Under the pieces are notes generated by a model. That model worked only from the letters and a program-made list of their open reading frames with translations. It was not told the DNA's origin and searched no databases. A program made the position numbers and the translations under genes. From Thiobacillus denitrificans (lineage in GTDB: Bacteria; Pseudomonadota; Gammaproteobacteria; Burkholderiales; Thiobacillaceae), in contig DDRS01000012.1 in the NCBI GenBank assembly GCA_002343685.1, forward strand, positions 41,513 to 105,512: 64,000 bases of DNA. Reading direction: 5' to 3'. This document shows, one piece after another, positions 1 through 8,003 of this stretch (its first letter is position 1; the number at the start of each line of letters is the position of its first letter).

Positions 1-626
1 TGGTGGCGCGCTGCCGCCGCCTTGATCGCATCGACCGCGATGCGCAGGCTGCCATCGGTGCCGTTCTTGAAACCGACCGGACACGACAGTCCGGACGCCA
101 GTTGACGGTGCGACTGCGATTCAGTGGTGCGTGCGCCGATGGCCCCCCAGCTCACCAGATCGGCGATGTATTGCGGCGAAATCAGGTCGAGGAACTCGGT
201 CGCGCACGGCAGGCCGATCTCGTTGACTTCCAGCAGTAGTTTGCGCGCCAGCCGCAGGCCTTCGTTGATGTCGAAACTCTCGTCCAGGTGAGGATCGTTG
301 ATCAGCCCCTTCCAGCCCACGGTGGTACGCGGCTTTTCGAAATACACGCGCATCACGATGATGAGCTCGTGCGCCAATTCGTCGGCCAGCGGCTTCAGCT
401 TGCGCGCATAATCGAGCGCAGCGTCCGGATCATGGATGGAACAGGGGCCGACGACGATGAACATGCGGTCGTCCGCCCCGCGCAGCACGTCGTGGATGGC
501 GCTGCGCGCATGGGCCACGTGGGCCAGTACGGTTTCGTTGGCGCGCAGTTCGCGCATGACCTGCATCGGGGCGAGCAGTTCGCCGCTTTGCTCGATGCGG
601 GTATCGTCGGTTCGGGTGGCAGACAT
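1..626 (-). CDS. aroG: 3-deoxy-7-phosphoheptulonate (DAHP) synthase, class I, partial
   Basis: The reading frame starts at ATG 626 and runs off the left edge, so about 208 N-terminal codons are present and the C-terminal third is missing. DAHP synthase condenses phosphoenolpyruvate and erythrose 4-phosphate, the first step of the shikimate pathway. Translating the minus strand shows family signatures: FIVVGPCSIHDP near residue 57, VYFEKPRTTVGWKGL near 95, and the segment GARTTESQSHRQLASGLS followed by PVGFKNGTDG. These carry the PEP- and metal-binding residues of the AroF/AroG/AroH family. CGGAG lies 8 bases before the start. A Phe-rich leader ORF and a terminator lie immediately upstream, which points to a Phe-regulated isozyme. 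Which of the three isozymes it is cannot be settled without the C-terminus. Confidence 0.93.
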   Translation of the reverse strand, partial: MSATRTDDTRIEQSGELLAPMQVMRELRANETVLAHVAHARSAIHDVLRGADDRMFIVVGPCSIHDPDAALDYARKLKPLADELAHELIIVMRVYFEKPRTTVGWKGLINDPHLDESFDINEGLRLARKLLLEVNEIGLPCATEFLDLISPQYIADLVSWGAIGARTTESQSHRQLASGLSCPVGFKNGTDGSLRIAVDAIKAAAARH

Positions 627-669
627 GTTCAGGCTCCGGTTGGTGTGCTTCGATCGCGGCGGCTTAAAC

Positions 670-697
670 AAAAAAACCGCCAGCGGGCTGGCGGTTT
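670..697 (-). terminator. Attenuator terminator in front of DAHP synthase
   Basis: On the minus strand a perfect 10-bp stem (AAACCGCCAG / CTGGCGGTTT, plus-strand 688-697 and 674-683) with a 4-base loop is followed by seven U residues. It lies between the leader peptide stop and the aroG start, so it can end transcription before the structural gene. A competing pairing exists: GGCGGT at 733-738, inside the leader ORF, is complementary to ACCGCC at 690-695 in the 5' arm of the terminator. A 1:2 pairing of GCCGC (about 756-760) with GCGGT (733-737) is also possible. This is the set of alternative helices expected of a translation-coupled attenuator. Confidence 0.8.
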
Positions 698-719
698 CGT
701 CAAGGCGTTGCTGCTCGTC

Positions 720-788
720 TCAGCGCCTCCCGACCGCCTGCGGCGTGGGATAAAAGCGGCTAAAAAAGAACTTTGCGGCACAATTCAT
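720..788 (-). CDS. Phe/Tyr-rich leader peptide of an aro attenuator
   Basis: This 22-codon ORF (ATG 788, TGA 720-722) lies 93 bases upstream of the DAHP synthase start on the same strand. Codons 7-13 read FFFSRFY: four Phe and one Tyr in seven positions, as in enterobacterial PheL and PheM leaders. Its stop is followed 23 bases later by an intrinsic terminator. Ribosome stalling at the Phe run when charged tRNA-Phe is scarce would free an antiterminator. The Shine-Dalgarno match is weak (GGTAGA about 10 bases upstream). The role is inferred from composition and position; codon use cannot be tested in so short an ORF. Confidence 0.7.
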   Translation of the reverse strand: MNCAAKFFFSRFYPTPQAVGRR

Positions 789-924
789 GCATGGGAGTCT
801 ACCAAAATCAGGCGGAGTCCGCCAAGTGCCTTCCAGCCCGGCCGGGGGTCGTCCTGAGCTGGACAGCACGACCGGGCCGTTGTATTGAGCAGGTGGGGAA
901 AAATCAAGGGAAAGTGTGGAAACG

Positions 925-3900
925 ATGGCTAACGCGACAGATAACCAACATACCGGCCAGGAATTGCGGCGCGACCGGCGCTTCCAGGTTTCACAGGCCG
1001 CCATTATCACGCAACCGGGATACACGGAAATCGCCTGCGAGATTCGCGATTTCTGCCAGGGCGGCCTGTTTCTCAAGTTCACCAACCCGGAAGCGGCGAT
1101 CACCGCGCTGGCCAAGCGCGCCGATGCTGCGGTGGAAATCGTCTTCACCCCGGCATCGATCAACACCACCCAGACCTTCCGGGTACCTGCGCAGCTCAAG
1201 CGCCTGAGCCCACTCGGGGTCGGGGTCGCGTTTGCCCGGCAACCCGTCGATGCGCTGCGTGCGCTGCAGAGGCTGCGCATGGCGGGACACCGGCAAAAAC
1301 TGGCTGCCCTGCCGACCTCCGCTGCGCATCCCCACCTACGCGAAGCCAGTACCACCCTGCTGAGCGAGACCCTGTTCCAGGTGCACGACCAGATCATGCG
1401 TGTACTGGGCGACAAACTGAGCGCCGCAGCCGTGCAGGCATCCGGCATTGCCGAACACAGCGGCCTACTGAGCGCCGTGCATGAATTCGCCAATCACGGG
1501 CCGGCCGTACAGACCCGCTTTGTGCAAGGCGTGCTCGATGCGCTCAAACAGGCGCGGCCGGTCCAGACCCAGGCCACCCGCGACACGACGGACGGCGGAT
1601 TGGCGCTGGTCGACGAACTGGATTTCGAAGACTGGCTTGCCACTTCGAGTGAGGCCAACAAGCTGGAAGAACAATTCCGCGAACAGCTTTCGGACATCGA
1701 GCCCCGCATCGGCCAACTGTTCGGTTTCGCCTGCGACCACAACAACAACCCCTTCGGTCCGGCGGTCATCGGCCATGCCTATCGTGGCGCATTGCAGGTC
1801 GTGCCAGTGCTGGCCAAGGCGCGCCAGGTCGCCTACGTCACACTGCGCGATGTGCTGACCGAACTGCTGGCGCCGTTGTACGCCGAACTGCTGGCCCTGT
1901 TGCCCGTTTCGCAGGCCGAGGTCGAGCGCCATAAACCTGCCGTGTCGCCACAGCATGCCGCCGCCCCGGCCGGCGACGACGCATCGCCCCCGGCGCAGCC
2001 TGAGGGCCTGGCATCGTCGCCTCCGCCCCAGCCGCGCGGCACCCTCAACCGCCTGGCCGGCTCGCTGCTGGACTTTTTCCGCGGCCAGCCGCCTGCACCT
2101 GGCGCCGCACTCCCTACGGGCACCCCCGCCGCAGGCGGCGCCATGCCGGGTTATGCCCCGCAACCCCAGGGAATGCCGGCTGCTGCTGGCGCTGGCGGCG
2201 GCGCTGCCGGCCAGGCCATGATGCCCGGCACACCCGGCATCGCCCATTCCCCGGTGCTGCAGCGTCTGGCCGCCGCCGGTGCCCTGCCGCCGGCCGTCAC
2301 CCATGAAATGCAGCGTTCGGTCGACATGTTCGGCGCACTGTTCGACACCATGCATGCCGAGAAATCGGTCAGCGAAGGCATGCGGCCGTTTTTCCAGCAA
2401 CTGGAAACCAGCCTCATCAAGCTGGCGATGGCCGATCCGGAATTCCTCGCCTCACCTGCCCACCCCGCACACAAGGTACTGAACACCCTCGACCGCATCA
2501 GCATGGTGGCCGGCGACGACGGCAAGATCACGGATGCGCGCCTGTTACGGCTGATGAGCCGCTGGACCGATCGCATCAACGCCGAGGCCGACAAGAATCC
2601 GGGGGTTTTCGAAGAAGCGCGCACCCAGCTGGAACGCGTGGTGAAGCCGCTGCTGCATGAGCGCGCCGCGCGCGTGTTCCGCCTGCAGGAAATGTGCGAG
2701 GGCCGGCAGCGCGCCGAGGTCGTCAAGCAACGCATCCTGCGCGATCTGCTGAAGCGGCTGGAGAACGAGCGGGCGGTACCGAATGCCGTCATCGAACTGC
2801 TGAACGGCGGCTGGCGCAATGTGCTGCTGATCGCCGAGATGCGCCACGGCGTCGACAGCGACGAAGCACGCGAGGCCTGGCAAGTGTTGCAGCAGTTGTG
2901 CACCTGGCTGGATACGGACCAGACCGAGCCGCCCACGACCGCCCAGATCCAGGCCCTGCTGCAGCAAATCGACCAGGCCCTGACCCAGGTATGCGCCGAC
3001 AAATTCGCGCAGGATCGCATCGTCGACCAGCTGGCCACCGCCCTGTTCGACGAAGGCAAATCGCAGCATCAGCGCACCTCGGTCGCCGCCCGCCTTGACG
3101 ACGCGGCCAGCGAGCCGCTCTCCGAGGCGCAGGACAACCTGGCCGAACGCCTGCGCGTCGGCGACTGGTTGCAGTTCAAGTCGCTCGACGCCCCGCTCAA
3201 CCTGATCTGGATCGGCGACCAGCCGCCGGTGTACGTCTTCGCCAATTACCGCGGCATCAAGAAGCTCGACCTCAAGCGCCAGGACCTGCTGCAGTCTCTG
3301 GAAGACGGCGAAGCGCAGTGGACCGAGGACCTGGAGCTGCCGCTGATGGATCGTTCCTACAGCGCGATGATCCAGAAAATGCAGCGCGACCTGCTGTGGC
3401 AGGCGTCCCACGATCCCGCCACCGGACTCGCCAATCGCAAGAGCTTCTTCCGCTCCATCCGCCGCAACTGGCTGCGCAGCCAGGCGGCCGACAGCGGCTA
3501 CGCCATCGGCGTGATCCAGTTCGACATCAGCAAGCCCACGGGCGAAACCGCCGGCGTCGAGATCCGCACGCCCATCCTGCGCGATTACGCCCGGATCATG
3601 CCCACATTGTTGCCGCCCAATGCACTGCTTGCACGCTCCGGCGAATCCGGCATCGCATTCTGGATCGAGGCAGCCGGCCAGGCTTCGGCCCAGGCGCAAA
3701 CCGAAGCCCTGTTGCACGCCCTGACCGCCCATCCCCAGGAAATCAACGGCACCCGCTACCGCGTGCAGCCTGCGGCCGGCCTGGCCTGGGCGCGCGACTG
3801 CATTACCCCCGAGGTCTACTACGACAACGCCAATGCCGCCTGCGCGCGCGCGCGCGAGTCGGGCATGTCCGTCGTCCAATACGACAGCGAAGCCGACGAG

Positions 3901-4668
3901 AGCGGCGTGCTGGCGCTGGCCGAGTGGGCCCATGAGCTGACCGCCATCCTCGCCAACAACCAGCTCAGTCTCAACTGCCAGCCGGTAGCCGCCGCGGCCG
4001 ACGCCGCGCGAACCCCGCTGTATTACGAAGTCCTGCTGCATCCCACCGCGGAAGGCGAACGCAACATCGCCACGCGCGACCTGATTGCCGTGGCCGAGCG
4101 CCTGCAACGCATCACCGAAATCGACCGCTGGGTGGTGCGTCACGTCCTGCAATGGATGCGTGCGCACAGCGACACGCTCGCCCGGATCGGCGGCCTGTCG
4201 ATCAACCTGTCCGGACAATCGGTCACCAATCCGCTGTTCCTGAAATACCTGCAGGCCGAACTGACGCGCGGCGACCTCCCCGGCGACAAGCTCATCTTCG
4301 AGATCAGCGAAGCCGACGCCGTCGAGGGCCACGCCCAGACCCAATTGTTCATGCGCCAGTTGCAGCGCCACGGCTGCCGCTTCACCCTCGACGAGTTTGG
4401 CGCCGGCAACAGCTCCTACACCAGCCTGAAGAGCATGAAGCTGGATTACCTGAAGATCGACCGTGCGCTGGTGCGCGAAATCGGCACCAGCATGATCGAC
4501 GAGGCCCTGGTGCGCTCCATCCTGGAAACCGGCAGTTTCCTTGAGATCAAGACGGTGGCGGGATTTGTCGAGAACGAGGAGGCGTTGGCCAAGCTGGCTG
4601 AGATGGGCGTGGATTGCGTGCAGGGGTATTTGATTGGGGAGCCGAGGCCGCTGGAGAGTCTGGCGTAA
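925..4668 (+). CDS. PilZ-DUF1631-GGDEF-EAL multidomain protein
   Basis: This 1247-residue cytoplasmic protein has no predicted membrane segment. An N-terminal PilZ-like domain (RRDRRFQVS near 12 to about 115) is followed by a long helical DUF1631-like region with a Pro/Ala/Gly-rich linker around 350-440. A GGDEF-type fold starts at HDPATGLANRKSFF (about 828), and an EAL domain runs from YEVLL (about 1034) to the C-terminus. The GGDEF signature is replaced by a sequence around LARSGESGIAF, so cyclase activity is unlikely. In the EAL domain, FEISE and LKID are present but the DD pair reads DE and EGVE reads GFVE, so phosphodiesterase activity is doubtful. It is probably a c-di-GMP receptor or regulator. 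ATG 925 is preferred over GTG 916 because AGGGA is 13 bases and GGAA 3 bases upstream of 925. It stands alone and is followed by repeats. Confidence 0.85.
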   Translation: MANATDNQHTGQELRRDRRFQVSQAAIITQPGYTEIACEIRDFCQGGLFLKFTNPEAAITALAKRADAAVEIVFTPASINTTQTFRVPAQLKRLSPLGVGVAFARQPVDALRALQRLRMAGHRQKLAALPTSAAHPHLREASTTLLSETLFQVHDQIMRVLGDKLSAAAVQASGIAEHSGLLSAVHEFANHGPAVQTRFVQGVLDALKQARPVQTQATRDTTDGGLALVDELDFEDWLATSSEANKLEEQFREQLSDIEPRIGQLFGFACDHNNNPFGPAVIGHAYRGALQVVPVLAKARQVAYVTLRDVLTELLAPLYAELLALLPVSQAEVERHKPAVSPQHAAAPAGDDASPPAQPEGLASSPPPQPRGTLNRLAGSLLDFFRGQPPAPGAALPTGTPAAGGAMPGYAPQPQGMPAAAGAGGGAAGQAMMPGTPGIAHSPVLQRLAAAGALPPAVTHEMQRSVDMFGALFDTMHAEKSVSEGMRPFFQQLETSLIKLAMADPEFLASPAHPAHKVLNTLDRISMVAGDDGKITDARLLRLMSRWTDRINAEADKNPGVFEEARTQLERVVKPLLHERAARVFRLQEMCEGRQRAEVVKQRILRDLLKRLENERAVPNAVIELLNGGWRNVLLIAEMRHGVDSDEAREAWQVLQQLCTWLDTDQTEPPTTAQIQALLQQIDQALTQVCADKFAQDRIVDQLATALFDEGKSQHQRTSVAARLDDAASEPLSEAQDNLAERLRVGDWLQFKSLDAPLNLIWIGDQPPVYVFANYRGIKKLDLKRQDLLQSLEDGEAQWTEDLELPLMDRSYSAMIQKMQRDLLWQASHDPATGLANRKSFFRSIRRNWLRSQAADSGYAIGVIQFDISKPTGETAGVEIRTPILRDYARIMPTLLPPNALLARSGESGIAFWIEAAGQASAQAQTEALLHALTAHPQEINGTRYRVQPAAGLAWARDCITPEVYYDNANAACARARESGMSVVQYDSEADESGVLALAEWAHELTAILANNQLSLNCQPVAAAADAARTPLYYEVLLHPTAEGERNIATRDLIAVAERLQRITEIDRWVVRHVLQWMRAHSDTLARIGGLSINLSGQSVTNPLFLKYLQAELTRGDLPGDKLIFEISEADAVEGHAQTQLFMRQLQRHGCRFTLDEFGAGNSSYTSLKSMKLDYLKIDRALVREIGTSMIDEALVRSILETGSFLEIKTVAGFVENEEALAKLAEMGVDCVQGYLIGEPRPLESLA

Positions 4669-4740
4669 CGCCACTCCTCAGCTCCGTTCGCGCTGAGCCG
4701 TGAGCGTATCTGCAATCGAAGCGCGTTGGCCCCCGCACCG

Positions 4741-4766
4741 TTCGCCCTGAGCCTGTCGAAGGGCTG
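4741..4766. repeat. Dispersed GC-rich repeat with internal dyad
   Basis: The segment starting TTCGCCCTGAGCCTGTCGAA and ending in GGGC contains complementary GCCCT and AGGGC arms. This motif is familiar as a dispersed intergenic repeat in many proteobacterial genomes; that statement is from memory, not a search. It lies in the 466-base gap after the DUF1631 gene, where I find no coding sequence. A weaker stem (CTCAGC 4677-4682 with GCTGAG 4692-4697) just after the gene could act as a terminator but lacks a T tract. Confidence 0.45.
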
Positions 4767-4828
4767 GTCGTTGTAGTTGAGAACTTCGCAGAACCACTGA
4801 CCGTTGGCCGGGGGTAGCCCGGCAGCTA

Positions 4829-5045
4829 GTCACTTTTCTTGTCTCGCCAAGAAAAGTAACCAAAAGAAGGCGACCCCGACATCCCCGAATTCCCGAAAAT
4901 CGAGCCCACCGGACGGGCGGCGAAGAACTCGCCCCGCCTTGCTGTTTTTGATTTGGTTTTTTGTGGGCGGGGCTCAAACACCTTCGCCGCTGATCCGCCC
5001 GGCAGGCTCGATTTCCGGCGGGGCTGTGAGGGGAGGAAAGTCAGA
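4829..5045. repeat. Intergenic repeat headed by a perfect 10-bp stem-loop
   Basis: The element opens with ACTTTTCTTG (4832-4841), loop TCTCGC, and CAAGAAAAGT (4848-4857), a perfect 10-bp hairpin. It then continues with AACCAAAAGAAGGCGACCCC and a GC-rich tail to about 5045. The same arrangement is widespread as non-coding repetitive DNA in beta- and gammaproteobacteria, where it is often mis-annotated as short proteins. The open frames across it are not credible genes: they have no Shine-Dalgarno sequence and Arg/Pro/Ser-rich translations. Confidence 0.5.
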
Positions 5046-5098
5046 ACCAGGACGGTGATGATTGGATGGCTTGAGCGTTTGTGTTGGGACGCACATCC

Positions 5099-5129
5099 GG
5101 CGCAATGCCCTTCGGTTATTGCGCCCTAC
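5099..5129. repeat. REP-like palindromic unit, copy A
   Basis: This 31-base unit begins GGCGCAATGCCC and ends ATTGCGCCCTAC. It is itself a hairpin, with GGCGCAAT pairing with ATTGCGCC. An inverted copy with two mismatches lies at 5486-5516, on the other side of the gene at 5135-5440. The unit resembles REP elements of the kind mobilised by RAYT transposases. No RAYT gene is in the window. Confidence 0.7.
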
Positions 5130-5134
5130 TCGGG

Positions 5135-5440
5135 CTAACGAGGTAAGCCAAGGCCATCTTCTTTAAGCATCTTTGCGTGTTCAATCTCCCAGAGCTCATC
5201 TAGGCGCCTAGAAAACGCATTGGGCTTGGCAGCTTTTTCTCCCTCTAACATGGCCAACACCACCTCATCGCTTTGCGGTTCTAGAAGGATTCTTTCTTTA
5301 ACCCTTCTGTTGATTTCAGCGTAAAACTCACGCTGTATTTGCTTATGAACCACCCACTTTAGAAAGCGTTTTCTGGAATAGTGATACAGAAAGCCAAGCA
5401 GCGCCAAAGAGATGGAAACAGCAAGCACCATAGGCAACAT
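5135..5440 (-). CDS. Small single-pass membrane protein of unknown function
   Basis: The 101-residue product has one N-terminal hydrophobic segment (about residues 2-19, MLPMVLAVSISLALLGFLY) followed by a basic stretch (YSRKRFLKWVV) and a charged, probably helical cytoplasmic tail. I do not recognise a family. AAGGA precedes ATG 5440 by 5 bases, which supports translation. The gene is visibly richer in A and T than all its neighbours and is enclosed by two inverted copies of a palindromic repeat (5099-5129 and 5486-5516), so acquisition as a small cassette is plausible. It shares no operon with tldD, whose stop lies 95 bases away beyond the repeat. Confidence 0.65.
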   Translation of the reverse strand: MLPMVLAVSISLALLGFLYHYSRKRFLKWVVHKQIQREFYAEINRRVKERILLEPQSDEVVLAMLEGEKAAKPNAFSRRLDELWEIEHAKMLKEDGLGLPR

Positions 5441-5485
5441 AGTGTTCCTTCTTGTCTCAAAATCTAACGGGCTCGTGCAGCTCTC

Positions 5486-5516
5486 GTAGGGCGCAATAAC
5501 TAAAGGGCATTGCGCC
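5486..5516. repeat. REP-like palindromic unit, copy B (inverted)
   Basis: This is the reverse complement of the unit at 5099-5129, beginning GTAGGGCGCAATAAC and ending GGCATTGCGCC. The two copies differ at two bases in the loop. Together they form terminal inverted repeats around the low-GC gene at 5135-5440. The copy ends 19 bases before the 3' end of tldD, so it may also act as a terminator or RNA-end stabiliser for both flanking genes. Confidence 0.7.
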
Positions 5517-5535
5517 TCATGCTAGCAAGCCAGCT

Positions 5536-7008
5536 TTACGCTGTCCCGCCCACCGTCAACCCATCGATCCGCAACGTTGGCTGCCCCACGCCCACCGGCA
5601 CGCTCTGCCCTTCCTTGCCGCAGGTGCCGACGCCGGAATCCATCTCCATGTCGTTGCCGATCATGGAGACGCGCGTCAGCGCGTCGGGGCCGTTGCCGAT
5701 CAGCGTCGCGCCTTTGACCGGATAGGTGATCTTGCCGTCCTCGATCATGTAGGCCTCGGCGGCGGAGAAGACGAACTTGCCGCTGGTGATGTCGACCTGG
5801 CCGCCGCCGAAGTTGACGGCGTAGAGGCCGTTCTTCACCGAGGCGATGATTTCGTGCGGGTTCTTGTCGCCGCCGAGCATGAGGGTGTTGGTCATGCGCG
5901 GCATGGTGAGGTGCGCGTAGGATTCGCGGCGCGCATTGCCTGTGACCGGCATGCCCATCAATCTCGCGTTCATCATGTCCTGCATGTAGCCGGTGAGGAT
6001 GCCGTCCTCGATCAGCACGGTGCGCTGGGTGGGATTGCCTTCGTCGTCGACGTTCAAGGAGCCGCGGCGCAGCGGGATGGTGCCGTCGTCGATGACCGTG
6101 ACGCCGGGCGCCGCCACTCTTTCACCAATCCGGCCGGAAAACGCGGAGCTGCCCTTGCGGTTGAAGTCGCCTTCGAGGCCGTGGCCGATGGCTTCGTGCA
6201 GCAGGATGCCGGGCCAGCCGGCGCCGAGGACGACGGTCATGGTGCCGGCTGGTGCGGGACGCGCGTCGAGGTTGACCAGCGCCTGGTGCACGGCTTGGCG
6301 GGCATATTTCTCGAGGATGTCGTCGGTGAAATAGCTGTAGTCGAAGCGCCCGCCGCCACCGCCGCTGCCCTGCTCGCGGCGACCGTCCTGCTCGGCGATG
6401 ACCTGCAGCGACAGGCGCACCAGCGGGCGCACGTCGGCCGCGAGGTGGCCGTCGGAACGGGCGACGAAGATGACCTCGTATTCGGAGGCGAGGCTCGCCA
6501 TCACCTGGATCACGCGCGGGTCCATCGCGCGCGCCTTCTTTTCCAGCCGCTCCAGCAGGGCAACCTTGTCGGCGTCCTGCAGGCTTACCAGCGGATCGAC
6601 GGCGTTGTACAGCAGGCGGCCGTCAGTGCGGCGCCCAATGGCGGTCTGGCGCTGTTGTCCGGCACGCGCAATCGCGCGGGTGGCATCGGCGGCGGCGCCG
6701 AGCGCGTCGAGGCTGATGTCGTCGGAATAGGCGAAGGCGGTCTTCTCGCCCGAGATCGCGCGCACGCCAACACCCTGGTCGATATTGAAGCTGCCGGATT
6801 TGACCTGGCCTTCTTCCAGGCTCCAGCCTTCGGAACGCGAGTACTGGAAATACAGGTCGGCGTAGTCGACGTCGTGCGTGAGCAGGCGGCCGAACACCGG
6901 CGCGAGCTTGTCGGCGTTGAGCCCGTTCGGTGTCAGCAGCGTGGCCTCGGCGGACTGGAACAGTTGCTCGGCGGTCTGGATGGGTACGAAGGCATCGGTT
7001 GGATTCAT
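5536..7008 (-). CDS. tldD: Metalloprotease TldD
   Basis: The 490-residue product matches the TldD subunit of the TldD/TldE zinc protease, which in other bacteria matures the microcin B17 precursor and degrades CcdA. The zinc-binding motif HEAIGHGLEGD is intact at about residue 270, and ATSGKFVFSAAEAYMIEDGK-type C-terminal sequence is present (seen here as ITSGKFVFSAAEAYMIEDG). Length agrees with E. coli TldD (481). ATG 7008 (MNPTDAF) is chosen; the open frame extends further upstream, but that part overlaps the end of the nitrilase gene in another frame. It is the last gene of a yhdP-nit-tldD transcription unit, 14 bases after nit. A tldE/pmbA partner is not in the window. Confidence 0.95.
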   Translation of the reverse strand: MNPTDAFVPIQTAEQLFQSAEATLLTPNGLNADKLAPVFGRLLTHDVDYADLYFQYSRSEGWSLEEGQVKSGSFNIDQGVGVRAISGEKTAFAYSDDISLDALGAAADATRAIARAGQQRQTAIGRRTDGRLLYNAVDPLVSLQDADKVALLERLEKKARAMDPRVIQVMASLASEYEVIFVARSDGHLAADVRPLVRLSLQVIAEQDGRREQGSGGGGGRFDYSYFTDDILEKYARQAVHQALVNLDARPAPAGTMTVVLGAGWPGILLHEAIGHGLEGDFNRKGSSAFSGRIGERVAAPGVTVIDDGTIPLRRGSLNVDDEGNPTQRTVLIEDGILTGYMQDMMNARLMGMPVTGNARRESYAHLTMPRMTNTLMLGGDKNPHEIIASVKNGLYAVNFGGGQVDITSGKFVFSAAEAYMIEDGKITYPVKGATLIGNGPDALTRVSMIGNDMEMDSGVGTCGKEGQSVPVGVGQPTLRIDGLTVGGTA

Positions 7009-7022
7009 GATGGTGTCCTGAA

Positions 7023-7988
7023 TTATTTGGCGACAGGCTCGCCCCCGGTCGGGGACAAGCGCTTGGCCGGCACCCGGCGTTCCACCACATCGACTTCGAT
7101 TTGCTGGCACTGGATGAAACGGTGCTTGAGCGCGGGCAGACTCTTGCGCAGGCTGGCCTGGTAGGCCGGGTTGATGTTGGCGATGACGACGCCGGAACCG
7201 CGCGGCAGGCGGTCGAGCACCACGCCCCACGGGTCGACGATCATGCTGTCGCCGTGGGTTTCGCGGCCGGACAGGTGATAACCGCCCTGCGCCGGCGCGA
7301 TCACATAGGCGAGGTTCTCGATCGCGCGCGCACGGATCAGGGTTTCGAAATGCGCGCGCCCGGTGGTGGCGGTGAAGGCCGACGGCACCACGATGATGTC
7401 GACGTCCGGCATGGCGCGATACAGCTCGGGGAAGCGCAGGTCGTAGCAGACCGACAGGCCGATGCGGCCGAACGGGCTGTTGATGACGACGACCTTGTCG
7501 CCCGGCTCGATCAGCTTGGCTTCCTGGTAGTGCTCGTTGCCAAGATCGAGACCGAAGAGGTGGATCTTGTCGTAGCGTGCCACCAGCTTGCCGCGCTCGT
7601 CGTAGACCAGGCAGCTGTTGCGCACCTTGTTCGCCGTGCTGGCCTCCAGCGGCACCGAACCGCCGACCAGCCAGATATGGTGTTTCTTCGCCGTGCGCGC
7701 GAGGAATGCCTGGATCGGGCCGTGGCCTTCGGCCTCGCGCACCTTCACCACATCGGCGTCCTTCATCCCCATGATGCAGAAAAACTCCGGCAGCACGATC
7801 ATGCGCGCGCCCGCCTCGACTGCCAGCTCGATGAGACGTTCGGCCTCGGCCAGGTTGGCAGACACATTCGGGCCCGACGCCATCTGGATGGCCGCCACGC
7901 GCACGGTGCCCGCCTGCGGGGCCGGCTTCTTGACTTGCGCCCCACGGGAACGGGCAACAGTGGTTTTAACGGGTTTTTTTGTTGGCAT
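7023..7988 (-). CDS. Carbon-nitrogen hydrolase (Nit1/Nit2-type amidase)
   Basis: The 321-residue protein carries the nitrilase-superfamily catalytic triad: Glu68 (LPEFF), Lys141 (YDKIHLF) and Cys181 (SVCYDLRF). The Nit branch removes deaminated glutathione or omega-amides, so a metabolite-repair role is likely, but the substrate is not shown by the sequence. The first 28 residues are a Lys/Arg-rich extension ahead of the conserved VRVAAIQM start. ATG 7988 is preferred to an in-frame TTG at 8003 because GGAA sits 8 bases upstream of it. It lies between yhdP (15-base gap) and tldD (14-base gap), an order common in beta- and gammaproteobacteria. Confidence 0.92.
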   Translation of the reverse strand: MPTKKPVKTTVARSRGAQVKKPAPQAGTVRVAAIQMASGPNVSANLAEAERLIELAVEAGARMIVLPEFFCIMGMKDADVVKVREAEGHGPIQAFLARTAKKHHIWLVGGSVPLEASTANKVRNSCLVYDERGKLVARYDKIHLFGLDLGNEHYQEAKLIEPGDKVVVINSPFGRIGLSVCYDLRFPELYRAMPDVDIIVVPSAFTATTGRAHFETLIRARAIENLAYVIAPAQGGYHLSGRETHGDSMIVDPWGVVLDRLPRGSGVVIANINPAYQASLRKSLPALKHRFIQCQQIEVDVVERRVPAKRLSPTGGEPVAK

Positions 7989-8003
7989 GGTCGGATTCCA
8001 CAA

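Noticed and set aside
4804..5058. An 84-codon frame across the stem-loop repeat
   Set aside because: It consists entirely of the dispersed repeat and has no Shine-Dalgarno sequence; such frames are repeatedly mis-annotated as genes.
5099..5516. The repeat-bracketed segment as an insertion sequence
   Set aside because: The enclosed gene has no transposase motifs and the terminal units are REP-like hairpins, so only a non-autonomous cassette can be argued.
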